The notes under the pieces were generated by a model. It had not been told where the DNA came from and did not search any database. It saw only the letters and a list, made by a program, of their open reading frames with translations. Position numbers and translations under genes: made by a program. Below, in pieces: positions 17,744-26,914 of a stretch of DNA of 64,000 nucleotides (its first letter is position 1; every line of letters starts with the position of its first letter). The stretch lies in assembly GCA_035968315.1 (NCBI GenBank), contig JAVYIN010000005.1:248001-312000 (forward strand), given 5' to 3'. Source of the stretch: Nitrospira sp. (lineage in GTDB: Bacteria > Nitrospirota > Nitrospiria > Nitrospirales > Nitrospiraceae).

Positions 17744-17820
17744 AAGGCTAGGGGCTAGGGGCACGAGGCCAGAGGGTGGAAGGCCTCTCCCCTCTTGCCT
17801 CTCGCCCCGTTCCTCGCGCC
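17744..17820. repeat. Imperfect palindromic element between archease and rtcB
   Basis: A GGGGCACGAGGCCAGAGGG-type left arm is matched by an inverted right arm (CCCTCTTGCCTCTCGCCCC) with a few mismatches. Short repeats of this AGGGGCGAGAGG style look like dispersed REP-like elements. No coding content. Confidence 0.5.
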
Positions 17821-17892
17821 TGAAGATTCAGGGCAGCGGCAGCAGTGTTCAGGAATACGGTGCGCTAGTCCGGATCAACAAATGAGGCAGTG

Positions 17893-19323
17893 ATGGATCT
17901 GAGTCGATTGAAACGGCGAGGGCATGACGAATGGCACATTGCACCCCGCGGCAAGATGCGGGTGCCAGGGGTGATCTATGCGACCGAAGACTTGATTCGC
18001 GACATGGACGAAAAGGTGTATGAGCAAGTGACGAACGTCGCGACGTTGCCTGGCATCGTCCGGGCCTCCTATGCCATGCCCGACGCCCATTGGGGCTACG
18101 GCTTTCCCATCGGCGGAGTCGCCGCGTTCGATCCCGATCTCGGCGGAGTCGTGTCTGCCGGTGGCGTGGGGTTCGATATTTCCTGCGGCGTCCGGTTGCT
18201 TCGCACGGGACTGACGGTGGAGGATCTTCAGCCGGTGAAGGAACTTTTGGCCGAGGCCTTGTTCCATCGCATTCCCGCCGGTGTGGGGAGCACGGGGTTG
18301 GTGCATTTGGACAAGCAGGCGATGGATGCCATGCTTGCCGGAGGGGCGAAATGGGCGGTGGGGAAAGGCTATGGGCTGCACGAGGATCTGGAGTTCATCG
18401 AAGAGCACGGCTGCATGGCCGGCGCCAAACCGGACTGCGTGTCGGATTACGCCAAGAAGCGCCAGCAGGACGAAATGGGGACGCTCGGTTCCGGGAACCA
18501 CTACCTTGAAGTGCAGCAGGTCGTGACGGTGTTTGATGCGGAGGTAGCGTCTGTATTCGGTATCCGCGAGGGCGACCTCGTCGTGAGCATCCATTGTGGT
18601 TCGCGCGGGCTCGGGCACCAGATCGGCACAGAGTTTCTCAAACGCATGGCTGTGAGCGCCGCCCGGTACCAGATCGAATTGCCGGATCGCGAATTGGCGT
18701 CCGCTCCGATCAATTCTGAGGTGGGCCAGGAGTATCTCGGCGCCATGCGGGCGGGGATCAACTGCGCCCTCGCCAACCGCCAGATCGTCACCCATCTCGT
18801 CAGGCAGATCTTTGAGGAGGTCTTGCCACAGGCGACGCTCTCTCTGCTCTACGACGTGTCGCATAACACCTGCAAAGTTGAGGAGCATGTCATCGATGGA
18901 AGGGTGATGCGCCTTTTCGTCCATCGTAAAGGCGCCACGCGGGCTTTTGGACCAGGCCATCCTGATATTCCTCCGCCGCTCCGGGCTGTGGGGCAGCCGG
19001 TGCTGATTGGCGGAACCATGGGAACGGCCTCCTATGTGCTCGTGGGCACGAAGGAGAGCATGACGCTGGCGTTCGGGTCCGCCTGCCACGGAGCGGGCCG
19101 CAGCATGAGCCGGCATCAGGCGCTCAGGCAGTGGCATGGCCGTGATGTGGTGAAGGAGCTGGCGGCGCGTGGGATTCTGATCCGCAGCCCATCCATGCGC
19201 GGAGTCGCCGAAGAAGCGCCGGGCGCCTACAAGGATGTCAGCGAAGTGGTCGATGCGGCGGATGACGCGAACCTGGCGCGGAAGGTCGCCAGACTCGAAC
19301 CGCTCGTGTGCGTGAAGGGGTAG
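17893..19323 (+). CDS. rtcB: RNA ligase RtcB
   Basis: About 476 aa, normal length. RtcB joins 2',3'-cyclic phosphate (or 3'-P) and 5'-OH RNA ends using GTP and manganese. Visible sites: metal Cys in FDISCGVRLLRTG, metal His in SIHCGSRGLGHQ, and the guanylylated His in ACHGAGRSMSR. A GTG three bases upstream could also start it. With archease it forms the canonical pair. Whether the role is tRNA repair or stress RNA healing cannot be told. No RtcR-type regulator is adjacent. Confidence 0.95.
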   Translation: MDLSRLKRRGHDEWHIAPRGKMRVPGVIYATEDLIRDMDEKVYEQVTNVATLPGIVRASYAMPDAHWGYGFPIGGVAAFDPDLGGVVSAGGVGFDISCGVRLLRTGLTVEDLQPVKELLAEALFHRIPAGVGSTGLVHLDKQAMDAMLAGGAKWAVGKGYGLHEDLEFIEEHGCMAGAKPDCVSDYAKKRQQDEMGTLGSGNHYLEVQQVVTVFDAEVASVFGIREGDLVVSIHCGSRGLGHQIGTEFLKRMAVSAARYQIELPDRELASAPINSEVGQEYLGAMRAGINCALANRQIVTHLVRQIFEEVLPQATLSLLYDVSHNTCKVEEHVIDGRVMRLFVHRKGATRAFGPGHPDIPPPLRAVGQPVLIGGTMGTASYVLVGTKESMTLAFGSACHGAGRSMSRHQALRQWHGRDVVKELAARGILIRSPSMRGVAEEAPGAYKDVSEVVDAADDANLARKVARLEPLVCVKG

Positions 19324-19456
19324 CGAAGCAGACTGTGCATGATCCGGCGGCGGCTCGACGCCAATGCCGCGGGTCGGGTTGTTGTCTTGTAAGCGCGCAG
19401 ACGCAGGATTGTGTCTTATGTGAATGCGTATATGGAACTCCGGTCTGATGCGGCTG

Positions 19457-19738
19457 TTATGGCGATTTTAGTGTGACCCGAACAGTCGCCGTGTCCGGCG
19501 ATGGCAAGGGGATCGCGTGGCGGGAGAACGGCAGCGGTTCAGCGGGGGAGGCCTCAAGGGCGATATCGTTCAACTGATAACAGGCTCTGAGGGCTTGCTG
19601 TGCATAAGGCGTGCTGACAGGCTGAGCCGTGTCTTTTGCGCGCAAGTCCGGAGTTCCCCAGATGCGGCTAATGATGAAGTAGACGCATGCGGCGACCAGG
19701 CTGTTCGCGACGATGAGCAGAAGAATGAAATCCATCAT
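19457..19738 (-). CDS. Small single-span membrane protein under a sigma-54 promoter
   Basis: A 93-residue protein starting MMDFILLLIVANSLVAACVY, one TM helix at residues 3-25, then a soluble Pro-rich tail ending TVRVTLKSP. The N-terminal 26 residues match the 28-residue protein at 38650: MDFxLLIxxxNxLxAxxxYxxxRxIW. A sigma-54 promoter and an upstream box lie in the 244-base gap before it. Next upstream, in the same direction, is the NtrC-type activator gene. Function unknown; probably a small regulatory or scaffold membrane peptide. Confidence 0.72.
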   Translation of the reverse strand: MMDFILLLIVANSLVAACVYFIISRIWGTPDLRAKDTAQPVSTPYAQQALRACYQLNDIALEASPAEPLPFSRHAIPLPSPDTATVRVTLKSP

Positions 19739-19784
19739 ATGGCTGCTTCTGGCCTAATTTTGAGTGGTGGTTGCATAGCAATAA

Positions 19785-19803
19785 ATGCAAGCGCCGAACC
19801 AGA
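19785..19803 (-). promoter_or_regulatory. Sigma-54 promoter motif
   Basis: The minus strand reads CTGGTTCGGCGCTTGCATT. The invariant GG and GC are separated by exactly 10 nt, and TTGCA is kept at -12. It lies about 49 bp before the start of the small membrane protein gene ending at 19457. Confidence 0.65.
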
Positions 19804-19919
19804 GAGGTGAGTCTGTCCAATCAATGCGGAGGGCGGGAGAGAGCCGTGCATTGGCGTGATGTTGTGCCTGTAGGTGCCGGGGCTGAGCCAGTACTACACA
19901 TTGAGGGCTGGGGGGAATT

Positions 19920-19945
19920 GATTCCAAAATGATCCACGTTGGATC
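19920..19945. promoter_or_regulatory. Candidate activator box upstream of the sigma-54 promoter
   Basis: GATTC, then the core CAAAATG, then GATCC and an inverted GGATC. The core is identical to that of the boxes at 27207 and 38963, though the half-sites are arranged differently. It lies about 120 bp above the -24 element, a usual place for an enhancer site. Confidence 0.4.
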
Positions 19946-19982
19946 GGTAGCAGTTCAATGAAGGGGAGGCGGAAATCTTTCT

Positions 19983-21449
19983 CTATGGATACAGGCGTGA
20001 ATCGTCCCTGTTGGAATGGCCCAGTGCGCCTCCAGGAGGCCGGCCGGGAATCTGCTTGAGTCTGAGAAGTTTGGTGAGGTAGGTCCGTTGGAGTCCCAAG
20101 AGCTCAGCGGATCTGGTCTGGTTCCATCCAGTGCGGCGCAGAGCCTCCTCGATAATGGTTCGGCTGTATGTTTCCATCAACTCGTGATAGCCCTGCTCAA
20201 GAGCAAGGGGCTGGTGGTTGCCAGACGACGGGCCGGTCTGTTCCGAAGAGAGGGTGAGATGGACCGGTTCAATGACGGATCCCTCGCATAACACCAGCGC
20301 TCTGGTCAGCACATTTTCCAATTCCCGGATATTGCCGGGCCAGTGGTAATGGTGAAGCCTTTGTAATGCGGCAGGGCTCAAGGTGCAGTGCTGGCGTGCG
20401 CCGAACTGGACGGCCCGGCTGAGGAAATGATCCGCGAGGATGGGCAGATCCTCTATCCGCTCGCGGAGCGGCGGCAGCCGGAGGGTGATGATGTCGAGGC
20501 GATAAAATAAATCTTCCCGGAAGGCTCCTTGCCGAATGGCCTGGCGAAGGTCTTTATTGGTGGCGGCGATGAATCGGACATCTGTGTGCACGGCTTGCGA
20601 GCCGCCGATGCGATAGAACACTTGATCTTGCAGGACCCGCAAGAGATGGCTTTGCATCGGGAGGGGCATGTCGCCGATTTCATCCAGAAAGAGGGTGCCG
20701 CCTTCGGCGATTTCGATTTTCCCCGGCTCGCGCTTGAGCGCGCCTGTAAACGCGCCCCGCTCATGGCCGAATAATTCGTTCTCCAGCAGGCTTTCGGGGA
20801 GCGCCGCGCAATTGACGGCGATGAACGGCTTGTCCCGGCGCGGACTCCACTGATGGATGGCGCGGGCCATGACTTCCTTGCCGGTTCCCGTTTCTCCCAG
20901 CAGGAGCACGGTGGTGTTGGACCCCGCCGCTTGTTGCGCCAGCTTGAGCGGGGCCGCCATCGTAGCGGCGCGGCCCGTGACCGAGGTGTATCGTTCGGCG
21001 ACTTCTTTTCGGAGCACATCGACCTGGCGATGAAGCGACACGGATGCGAGCGCCTTATTAATGACGACGGTGAGATGCTCGCCGGTGAAGGGCTTGGGAA
21101 TGAAATCGCAGGCTCCCAATTGCATGGCTTGCACGGCGCGCTCGACGGTGCCGAACGCGGTGAGGATGATGACCTGGGGGGCCGTGTGGTCCGATGAGAG
21201 GCCGGTGGAATCGCCCGGCCTGGCTCTTGTCTGGGATTTGTCGCGAATCTGTTTCAGGATGTCGAGTCCTGAGAGGAACGGCAGTTCCAGGTCCAGAAGC
21301 ACCAGGTCAGGGTGTTCCTGCTCGATGAGCCGCAGGCCCTCCTTGCCATCCTGAGCCGTGAGAACCTCGTGGCCCATCCAGGCCATGCGATTCTCCAGCC
21401 CAAGGAGAATGTCGCGGTCATCGTCAACAATCAGAATTTTCGCACGCAT
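19983..21449 (-). CDS. NtrC-family sigma-54-dependent response regulator
   Basis: A 488-aa transcription activator. Receiver at residues 1-125 with phospho-Asp in LVLLDLELP. AAA+ domain at about 165-400 with Walker A GETGTGKE, the sigma-54 contact loop GAFTGA, and Walker B GGTLFLDEIGD. C-terminal Fis-type helix-turn-helix at about 435-475 (TGWNQTRSAELLGLQRTYLT). The GAFTGA loop is intact, so it should drive sigma-54 promoters. It is last gene of the sensory operon after the histidine kinase, and is followed by a small gene that has its own sigma-54 promoter. Confidence 0.95.
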   Translation of the reverse strand: MRAKILIVDDDRDILLGLENRMAWMGHEVLTAQDGKEGLRLIEQEHPDLVLLDLELPFLSGLDILKQIRDKSQTRARPGDSTGLSSDHTAPQVIILTAFGTVERAVQAMQLGACDFIPKPFTGEHLTVVINKALASVSLHRQVDVLRKEVAERYTSVTGRAATMAAPLKLAQQAAGSNTTVLLLGETGTGKEVMARAIHQWSPRRDKPFIAVNCAALPESLLENELFGHERGAFTGALKREPGKIEIAEGGTLFLDEIGDMPLPMQSHLLRVLQDQVFYRIGGSQAVHTDVRFIAATNKDLRQAIRQGAFREDLFYRLDIITLRLPPLRERIEDLPILADHFLSRAVQFGARQHCTLSPAALQRLHHYHWPGNIRELENVLTRALVLCEGSVIEPVHLTLSSEQTGPSSGNHQPLALEQGYHELMETYSRTIIEEALRRTGWNQTRSAELLGLQRTYLTKLLRLKQIPGRPPGGALGHSNRDDSRLYP

Positions 21450-21572
21450 AGCGGACGGTGCTCCAGGGTAAGAATTCTACGGTATTGCGCCGGGAAAAGA
21501 CATGCTCCTTACTCGGCTTGGTTCCTCTGCGATCATATGTGCGCTTCGACTGAGATGGGCTGCCATTTCCTC

Positions 21573-23903
21573 TCAAAATGTTCGTGTTATCGGGGCGCAG
21601 GGGGGGCCGGATATGCCGGCAATGGGCACGGTAAAGAAGATCCGGGTTCCCGATCCAGGCGCGCTTTCGACAGCAATCTCTCCTTTGTGCATGGCCACGA
21701 GGGTTTTGGTGATGAATAAGCCAAGCTGGGCTCCTTGAGAGGCCGGCATTGATGAGGGCACTTTAGAGAATTCATCGAAAATATGGGGCAGATGTTGCGG
21801 AGAAATCCCGCAGCCCGTATCGGCCACGCAGGTTTTGACCATGTCGTCGGCTGTGCGGGAAAAGGAGATGGTCACGGTTCCGCCAGGCGGAGTGAATTTG
21901 ATGGCATTTCCGATGAGGTTCCAGAGGATCTGTTCCAGTTTATCCCGATCACCGTAGACCTGTGGCAGTGTCGCATGGGCGTCGATGACCAGTGTCACCT
22001 GTTTTTCCGCCGCGACGGCTTGCAGGCTGTCTATGGCCGTGACCGCGATCTCCGCGATGCAGACGGAGTCCGGGTGCAGTACGTCTTTCTGTCTGTCCAA
22101 ACGGGACCAGTCCAGTAATTGATTGATGATGCGGGCGAGCCGGGCCACGTTGTGTTCGATGCGGGCGAGGTAGGTGGTCTGCTGGGGGGTCAATGGGCCG
22201 GTGACCCCGTCGAGCATGTTTTCCGCAAAGTTGCGGATCGCGGTCATGGGCGTGCGCAATTCATGAGACACCACCGATAAGAAGGTCGAGCGCCGCCGGT
22301 CGTGGGCCTGCAGTTGGTCGTTTGCCCGAGACAGTTCGTCGGTGCGTTCGCGAATGCGCTCTTCGAGGTGCTGGGTGAGCTCGGACAAGTGCATGTAGGC
22401 CCGCGTGTTATCGATGGCGGCGGCGACATGGCTGGCAATCGTCAGGAGAATCCGGAGATCGTCTTCGGTGCAGGCCTGCTGGCCGCGGTCTCCGGCCAGA
22501 TATCCCACAATGCCGTTCCGGCTTTGCAGCGGCACGGCAATAAAGGACGAGATGCCGGTGTCTTGGAGTAATGCCAGCACCGGCGGGTGGATCCGGCCGG
22601 TTTCGGATTCCAGGTGTTCCACGAGCACCGGTGTTCCATGCAGCAAGAGCGCGGCGGTGATGGAGCCGTCGTCGCGAATGGGAATCTCCAGGCGATAGGC
22701 GGATTCGGCGACGTCGGGCGAGACGCCGGTGACTCTGGCAATATAGGACGTCTCCCGGTCTTCGTGGCGAAGGCTCAGCACCATGCGCACAAAACCGAGA
22801 TTACCGACCAGCAATTGCAGCACGGTATCGAGGAGCACGTTCATGTTCAGTGTGCTGGCAATGGCCGCGCTGGCTTGATGCAGCGTGGTGAGCTGGCTGA
22901 CGTGCCGTGTAATGGTATGGAGGTTGGCGGTGATGGCCTGATTGCGTTCTTGCACCGAGCGGGCCATGTCGTTGAACAGGCAGGTCAATTGGCCTACTTC
23001 GTCATGCGTCGTTGCGGGCAAGTGCTCCGGGACGGCACCGGTGGACACTTGGCGGGCCATGTCGGCGAGCCGCCGCAGTGGCGTGGTAATTTTGGCCGTC
23101 AACATGTGGGCGCCGGCAATGCCGGCGACAATGATGAGGGCGGTCAAGGCAAAGACGTTTCCCATCATGGTGATGACTGACTGGCGGACATGTTTGTCGG
23201 TGAGGCCGATTTGAACGATGCCATAGATGGCCGGGGCGGCCGTCTCGCTCCGCGGAGCCGTCAGATTGTCGGGGTCGAGCGCAAAGGGAGGAAGGGGCAT
23301 CGCCGAGGGGCGGCGTATCGGCAGGGCGAAGTCATAGAGATTCTCCGAGAGGGCAGGGAACACGTCAAACCAGAGCGAGTGGCGCTCGGAAGATTGGGGC
23401 GCGAGCGTGCCTGGCGCCGTGAGCGGTGTGACCTGCGGAGTTGCGGCGTGTGCCTGTACGGCCCGGGCGGCGATATCGGCATCCGGGTAGAGGGGGAGCG
23501 TTGCGGATGGGTGCGAGCCTGTGGCGGAGGGATAGGTGTCCTTGCTCTGTTTGGCGAGAATGCGGCCCTGAGCGTTCGTGATAACGACATAGACGACTTC
23601 GTCGATGGAGGCGAGTCCATCGATGTATTGTTGCAAGGTAATGGGATCTTCCGCGATTAAGGCCGCAAAACGAAAATGATCGTTATGCGCGACGTTGGCC
23701 AGAAGGATGGTGCCGAGACGATGGAGATCCTCCATCATGGCGGCGCGTTTGGTTTCGACAAAATACCAGCTCAAGGTGGAGCAGGTGAGGACGAGGATGA
23801 GGCTGAAGAACAGCACGAACTTCGTGCGCAAGCTGATGAACGGGCTTGCGGGGGAGCCGGGCGGCGGGGATGCGTGGCGGAGAGGGGCGGGGTCAGGGTG
23901 CAT
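21573..23903 (-). CDS. Membrane sensor histidine kinase with HAMP and GAF domains
   Basis: A 776-aa kinase. TM helix at residues 26-48, a periplasmic sensor region of about 200 residues, second TM around 235-255, HAMP (about 265-320), GAF (about 345-490), coiled coil, HisKA with phospho-His in FLSVVSHELRTPMTAI, and HATPase_c with NLIGNAIKF, DTGCGIS and GLFITKTLV. It lies between the PF04392 binding protein and the NtrC-type regulator in one direction, so it is the likely cognate kinase: periplasmic ligand protein to kinase to sigma-54 activator. Confidence 0.93.
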   Translation of the reverse strand: MHPDPAPLRHASPPPGSPASPFISLRTKFVLFFSLILVLTCSTLSWYFVETKRAAMMEDLHRLGTILLANVAHNDHFRFAALIAEDPITLQQYIDGLASIDEVVYVVITNAQGRILAKQSKDTYPSATGSHPSATLPLYPDADIAARAVQAHAATPQVTPLTAPGTLAPQSSERHSLWFDVFPALSENLYDFALPIRRPSAMPLPPFALDPDNLTAPRSETAAPAIYGIVQIGLTDKHVRQSVITMMGNVFALTALIIVAGIAGAHMLTAKITTPLRRLADMARQVSTGAVPEHLPATTHDEVGQLTCLFNDMARSVQERNQAITANLHTITRHVSQLTTLHQASAAIASTLNMNVLLDTVLQLLVGNLGFVRMVLSLRHEDRETSYIARVTGVSPDVAESAYRLEIPIRDDGSITAALLLHGTPVLVEHLESETGRIHPPVLALLQDTGISSFIAVPLQSRNGIVGYLAGDRGQQACTEDDLRILLTIASHVAAAIDNTRAYMHLSELTQHLEERIRERTDELSRANDQLQAHDRRRSTFLSVVSHELRTPMTAIRNFAENMLDGVTGPLTPQQTTYLARIEHNVARLARIINQLLDWSRLDRQKDVLHPDSVCIAEIAVTAIDSLQAVAAEKQVTLVIDAHATLPQVYGDRDKLEQILWNLIGNAIKFTPPGGTVTISFSRTADDMVKTCVADTGCGISPQHLPHIFDEFSKVPSSMPASQGAQLGLFITKTLVAMHKGEIAVESAPGSGTRIFFTVPIAGISGPPCAPITRTF

Positions 23904-23914
23904 GGCGTCGCCTC

Positions 23915-24886
23915 CTAATAAGTGGCATCGATCAGGCGTTCGAGGTCGCCGGGAAAGGCGATGCCCAGGAAGTTGGCGGTCTTGTGATTCACTGTGATCG
24001 TCATGCGTTCGATCGGGACCGGCTTCGTCGAAAGTATTCGTTCTCCGTCGAGCAGACGTTTGGCCAGCTGCCCGGTTTCGCGGCCGACATCGCCGTAGGC
24101 AATCGAAATACTGAGCAGCGCCCCAAGCTTCGTCAATTCCGGCGAAAACCCGATCACCGGAATATGCCGCGCGAGGGCGGACTCAAGAATAAACCGAATC
24201 GACTCAGCGGTCAGGACGGTGGAGTCTGGCGTCAGCCAAAGGCCCTCGACTTCGGCGAGCAGCGCGCGCAGTTGCTGAGGGATGTCTTTCTCGCTGCCGA
24301 CGGGAAAGGATTCCAGTCGAAACCCGCTGGCGGCGGCCTGTAGGACGGCATCATTGATTCGAGCGGCGGATTTGTTGGACTCAAAGAGGACGCCGAGCCG
24401 CCGCAACGATGGCAGCAGGGTGTGGATGATTTTGAATTGTCGGTGGAGCGGAATTTCTAATTGCGTGCCGGTCATATTGGGCGCCGTGAGGCGGTGCTTG
24501 AGCGGGTCGAGGATCATCATATAGACGATGGGGATATCCGCAATTTCGTGCTTGGCGGCCAGCGCGGCTTTGATGCCGACGGCGAGGACCATCTGCGCGT
24601 CCGAAGCTCTGATTTTCTTGGCCAAGAGGAGGCCCAGCTCGGCATCATTGCGCAGATCGTATTCCACATAGGTTGCGGAGGCCGGAGCTGTGGCTTTGAA
24701 GCCTTCGATGGCCTGGGCGTAGGCCGGCAGGTCCGAGGACTTGAGGATTGCGATCTCGGCGGCCTGTGCCGGCGGAATGGCGAAGATGGAGGCGAGGAGT
24801 GCCAAGATGAGGGCGAGCAGATGCTGTCCGGCCGCGCCATGCCGGAGGTGAGAGAGGTGTGCTGTGCGGCATCCGTATATTGGCAT
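23915..24886 (-). CDS. Periplasmic ABC-type substrate-binding protein (PF04392)
   Basis: A 323-aa exported protein with signal peptide (ALILALLASIFAIPPAQA). The two-lobe binding fold resembles the TrpX/PF04392 family (IPIVYMMILDPLKH, then IPVIGFSPELTKLGALLSISIAYGDVGRETG). No ABC ATPase or permease lies nearby. The gene is 8 nt after the receiver-PAS gene and 11 nt before the kinase gene. The likely role is ligand sensing for the kinase rather than transport; that is inference from context. Confidence 0.85.
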   Translation of the reverse strand: MPIYGCRTAHLSHLRHGAAGQHLLALILALLASIFAIPPAQAAEIAILKSSDLPAYAQAIEGFKATAPASATYVEYDLRNDAELGLLLAKKIRASDAQMVLAVGIKAALAAKHEIADIPIVYMMILDPLKHRLTAPNMTGTQLEIPLHRQFKIIHTLLPSLRRLGVLFESNKSAARINDAVLQAAASGFRLESFPVGSEKDIPQQLRALLAEVEGLWLTPDSTVLTAESIRFILESALARHIPVIGFSPELTKLGALLSISIAYGDVGRETGQLAKRLLDGERILSTKPVPIERMTITVNHKTANFLGIAFPGDLERLIDATY

Positions 24887-24894
24887 GATGACGG

Positions 24895-26445
24895 TCAGCG
24901 GCCGGGCGGTGTGTGCGCTTGGACGGTGCCCACGATGCGAGAGGCTCGTCCCGTCTCGTCATGAATAATATGGCCGGACCATGCCAGCCACCGAAGGGTG
25001 CCGTCAGGGCGGCGGACTCGATGCTCGAAGGCGATTTCGCCCTGTGAGGTGCTGTCCGCCAGGCGGAGCGCGGCCAGGATCGAGGGCCGGTCGTCGGGAT
25101 GGATCCGCGCGAGAAAGTCTTGCCGGCTTATGAGGCCCGATCCGGCTGGGTCTCCGAGCAGGTCATGGGCGATCGGCGACCAGTAACAACGGTCTGTCCG
25201 GAGGTTCCAGTCCCAAATGCCGATGCGCGCGCTTCCGAGCGCGTGCTGAATCCGCTCCTCATTGGTTCTGAGATGGTCGCCGATTCGTTTGCGTTCGGTA
25301 ATGTCGGTGGAGATGCCGCAGACGGCGTAAGGCCCGCCGGTGTCGTCGCACAGCGGAAATTTGATGGAGATGTAGTGATGGAGTCCGTCCGGATGCGGGG
25401 CGGTCTCGTCGTATTCCGCCGGCCCATTGCGGTCCAAGACCTGGCGATCATTGGCGCTGAAGACCTCGGCGATCTTGGGGGGAAAGAGGTCGTGGTCGGT
25501 GCGTCCGGCAATCTGCCCGGCCGTCAGATGGAACAATTCCTGGAACCGCCGATTGGTCAGGATGTACCGGCCGTCCGCGCCTTTCACGTAAATGACCGCG
25601 GTGCTATTGTCGATAATATCTTTCAGCAACCGCTCGCTGCGGCGCAGCGTTTCTTCGATCTGCTTCCGCTGTGAAATGTCTCGAATGATGCCGCTGTAAA
25701 AATTGCCGCCGCCGGTTTTCCATGTGGCCAGCGAGAGTTCGATCGGAAATTCGGTGCCATCCTTCTTGATCCCTTGCAGCTCGACCGCCGATCCGATCAG
25801 ACGGCTCACCCCGGTTGTCTCGACGCGCGCCAGCCCGGCCAGATGCCGGTCTCGAAAGCGGACGGGCATCAGGATGGTAAGGGGCTGCCCAAGCAGCCCG
25901 TCGTGCGGGTAGCCGAACATCGTGGCCGCCGAGCGGTTGTGCGAGACGATGGTGCCGCGCCCGTCCGCAACGACGATGGCATCGCTGGCCGATTCCACCA
26001 GCGAGCGGAAGCGGTGTTCGCTTTCCGTCAAGAGATGCTCGGCCTGCTGCGCTTTCACCGCGAGTTCCTTGACCCCGATGGCGCGCCGGAGCGTTTGCCG
26101 AAGCTCCTCGCGGTGGTAGGGTTTGGTCAGATAGGCGTACGCGCCCCGTGACAGTGAGCCCACGGTTTTCTCCGTGGCCGTGCTGGCGGTCACGATGATG
26201 ACCGGCAAGTGCGGGTCCAGCTGCTGGATGGTGCCGAGGAGCGTCAGTCCATCGCCATCGGGCAGTGTGACGTCGAGCAAGACCGCATTAAACCGGTGGG
26301 CATGGAGGTGGGCGAGCGCTTGGGCGCAGGAGGTGGCGGTGTGGACCGCATACCCGTCATGAATGAGCAGGTCCTGCAGGCTGACGACAATGTCCGGATT
26401 GTCTTCAACGACGAGGACGGCATAGGAGGCGGTATCGACGGCCAT
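24895..26445 (-). CDS. Receiver-PAS-PAS-PAS protein without a kinase domain
   Basis: A 516-aa protein. Receiver domain at residues 8-125 with phospho-Asp in AVLLDVTLPDGDG and Lys in YLTKPYHRE, then three PAS domains at about 145-265, 275-395 and 400-510, each starting with an S/R-rich helix (e.g. FRSLVESASDAIVVADGRG). The protein stops after the third PAS with no HisKA, GGDEF or other output. It may act as a phospho-relay adaptor or signal integrator for the downstream kinase. It is first gene of the sensory operon. Confidence 0.9.
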   Translation of the reverse strand: MAVDTASYAVLVVEDNPDIVVSLQDLLIHDGYAVHTATSCAQALAHLHAHRFNAVLLDVTLPDGDGLTLLGTIQQLDPHLPVIIVTASTATEKTVGSLSRGAYAYLTKPYHREELRQTLRRAIGVKELAVKAQQAEHLLTESEHRFRSLVESASDAIVVADGRGTIVSHNRSAATMFGYPHDGLLGQPLTILMPVRFRDRHLAGLARVETTGVSRLIGSAVELQGIKKDGTEFPIELSLATWKTGGGNFYSGIIRDISQRKQIEETLRRSERLLKDIIDNSTAVIYVKGADGRYILTNRRFQELFHLTAGQIAGRTDHDLFPPKIAEVFSANDRQVLDRNGPAEYDETAPHPDGLHHYISIKFPLCDDTGGPYAVCGISTDITERKRIGDHLRTNEERIQHALGSARIGIWDWNLRTDRCYWSPIAHDLLGDPAGSGLISRQDFLARIHPDDRPSILAALRLADSTSQGEIAFEHRVRRPDGTLRWLAWSGHIIHDETGRASRIVGTVQAHTPPGR

Positions 26446-26522
26446 AGCACCTCAACATACTAGGGTGCGGACAGGTGCGGGTGGTCTCAGATAAGGCTGT
26501 TTCGAAATGCTCGTGCCATCGT

Positions 26523-26536
26523 ACTGTCTAGACAGT
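26523..26536. promoter_or_regulatory. Perfect 14-bp palindrome, possible operator
   Basis: ACTGTCTAGACAGT overlaps the stop codon of the ribbon-helix-helix gene and lies 78 bp upstream of the receiver-PAS gene. Ribbon-helix-helix proteins usually bind such palindromes, so it could be the operator through which that protein controls the sensory operon. Only the symmetry is observed. Confidence 0.35.
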
Positions 26537-26914
26537 CCGTTCGCAAGGCGGATGCGGTTGAGGTATCGGCCTGCGACGGGGCCTTCCCGGTTTCAAGGGC
26601 GCAAGACGAGGAGGGAAGACTCCGCCGTTTGCCTGTTCCATTTCGGCCACGGCATCGTGCAGCGCATCGGTAATGACACGCGCCAGCGTGGCTCGTTCAG
26701 TCCAATAAATGGCATTTCGGAGGCGCTCGATCAGAATGGTGGGCACATTCACGGTGACACGTGAGGTGCCATGAGCCGTCAGAGAGGCGGGGGCACTTTT
26801 CACGGACAAGCGCCGCGCCGCCGTTGTCGGCTGACTATGACTATTGGGCCATAGGTCCTGGGGGGGAGGGGCGGTGTTGAGGGGGGTCGGATGCTTCGAG
26901 GTCTGTTGTGCCAT
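26528..26914 (-). CDS. Ribbon-helix-helix DNA-binding protein
   Basis: A 128-aa protein. The start at MAQQTSKHP has AAGGA 8 nt upstream. The first 55 residues are disordered and rich in Pro, Thr and Ser. A ribbon-helix-helix core follows: SRVTVNVPTILIERLRNAIY, then a second helix TERATLARVITDALHDAVAE. The tail is basic (KPGRPRRRP). Likely a CopG/Arc-type repressor. Its start lies inside the end of the small membrane protein gene (74-nt overlap), so they are one transcript. Confidence 0.7.
   Translation of the reverse strand: MAQQTSKHPTPLNTAPPPQDLWPNSHSQPTTAARRLSVKSAPASLTAHGTSRVTVNVPTILIERLRNAIYWTERATLARVITDALHDAVAEMEQANGGVFPPRLAPLKPGRPRRRPIPQPHPPCERTV

Noticed and set aside
26446-26540. Possible sigma-54 promoter (TGGCACG) before the receiver-PAS gene
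   Set aside because: The -24 half is perfect but the invariant GC at -12 reads TC, so it is not counted with the three good matches.
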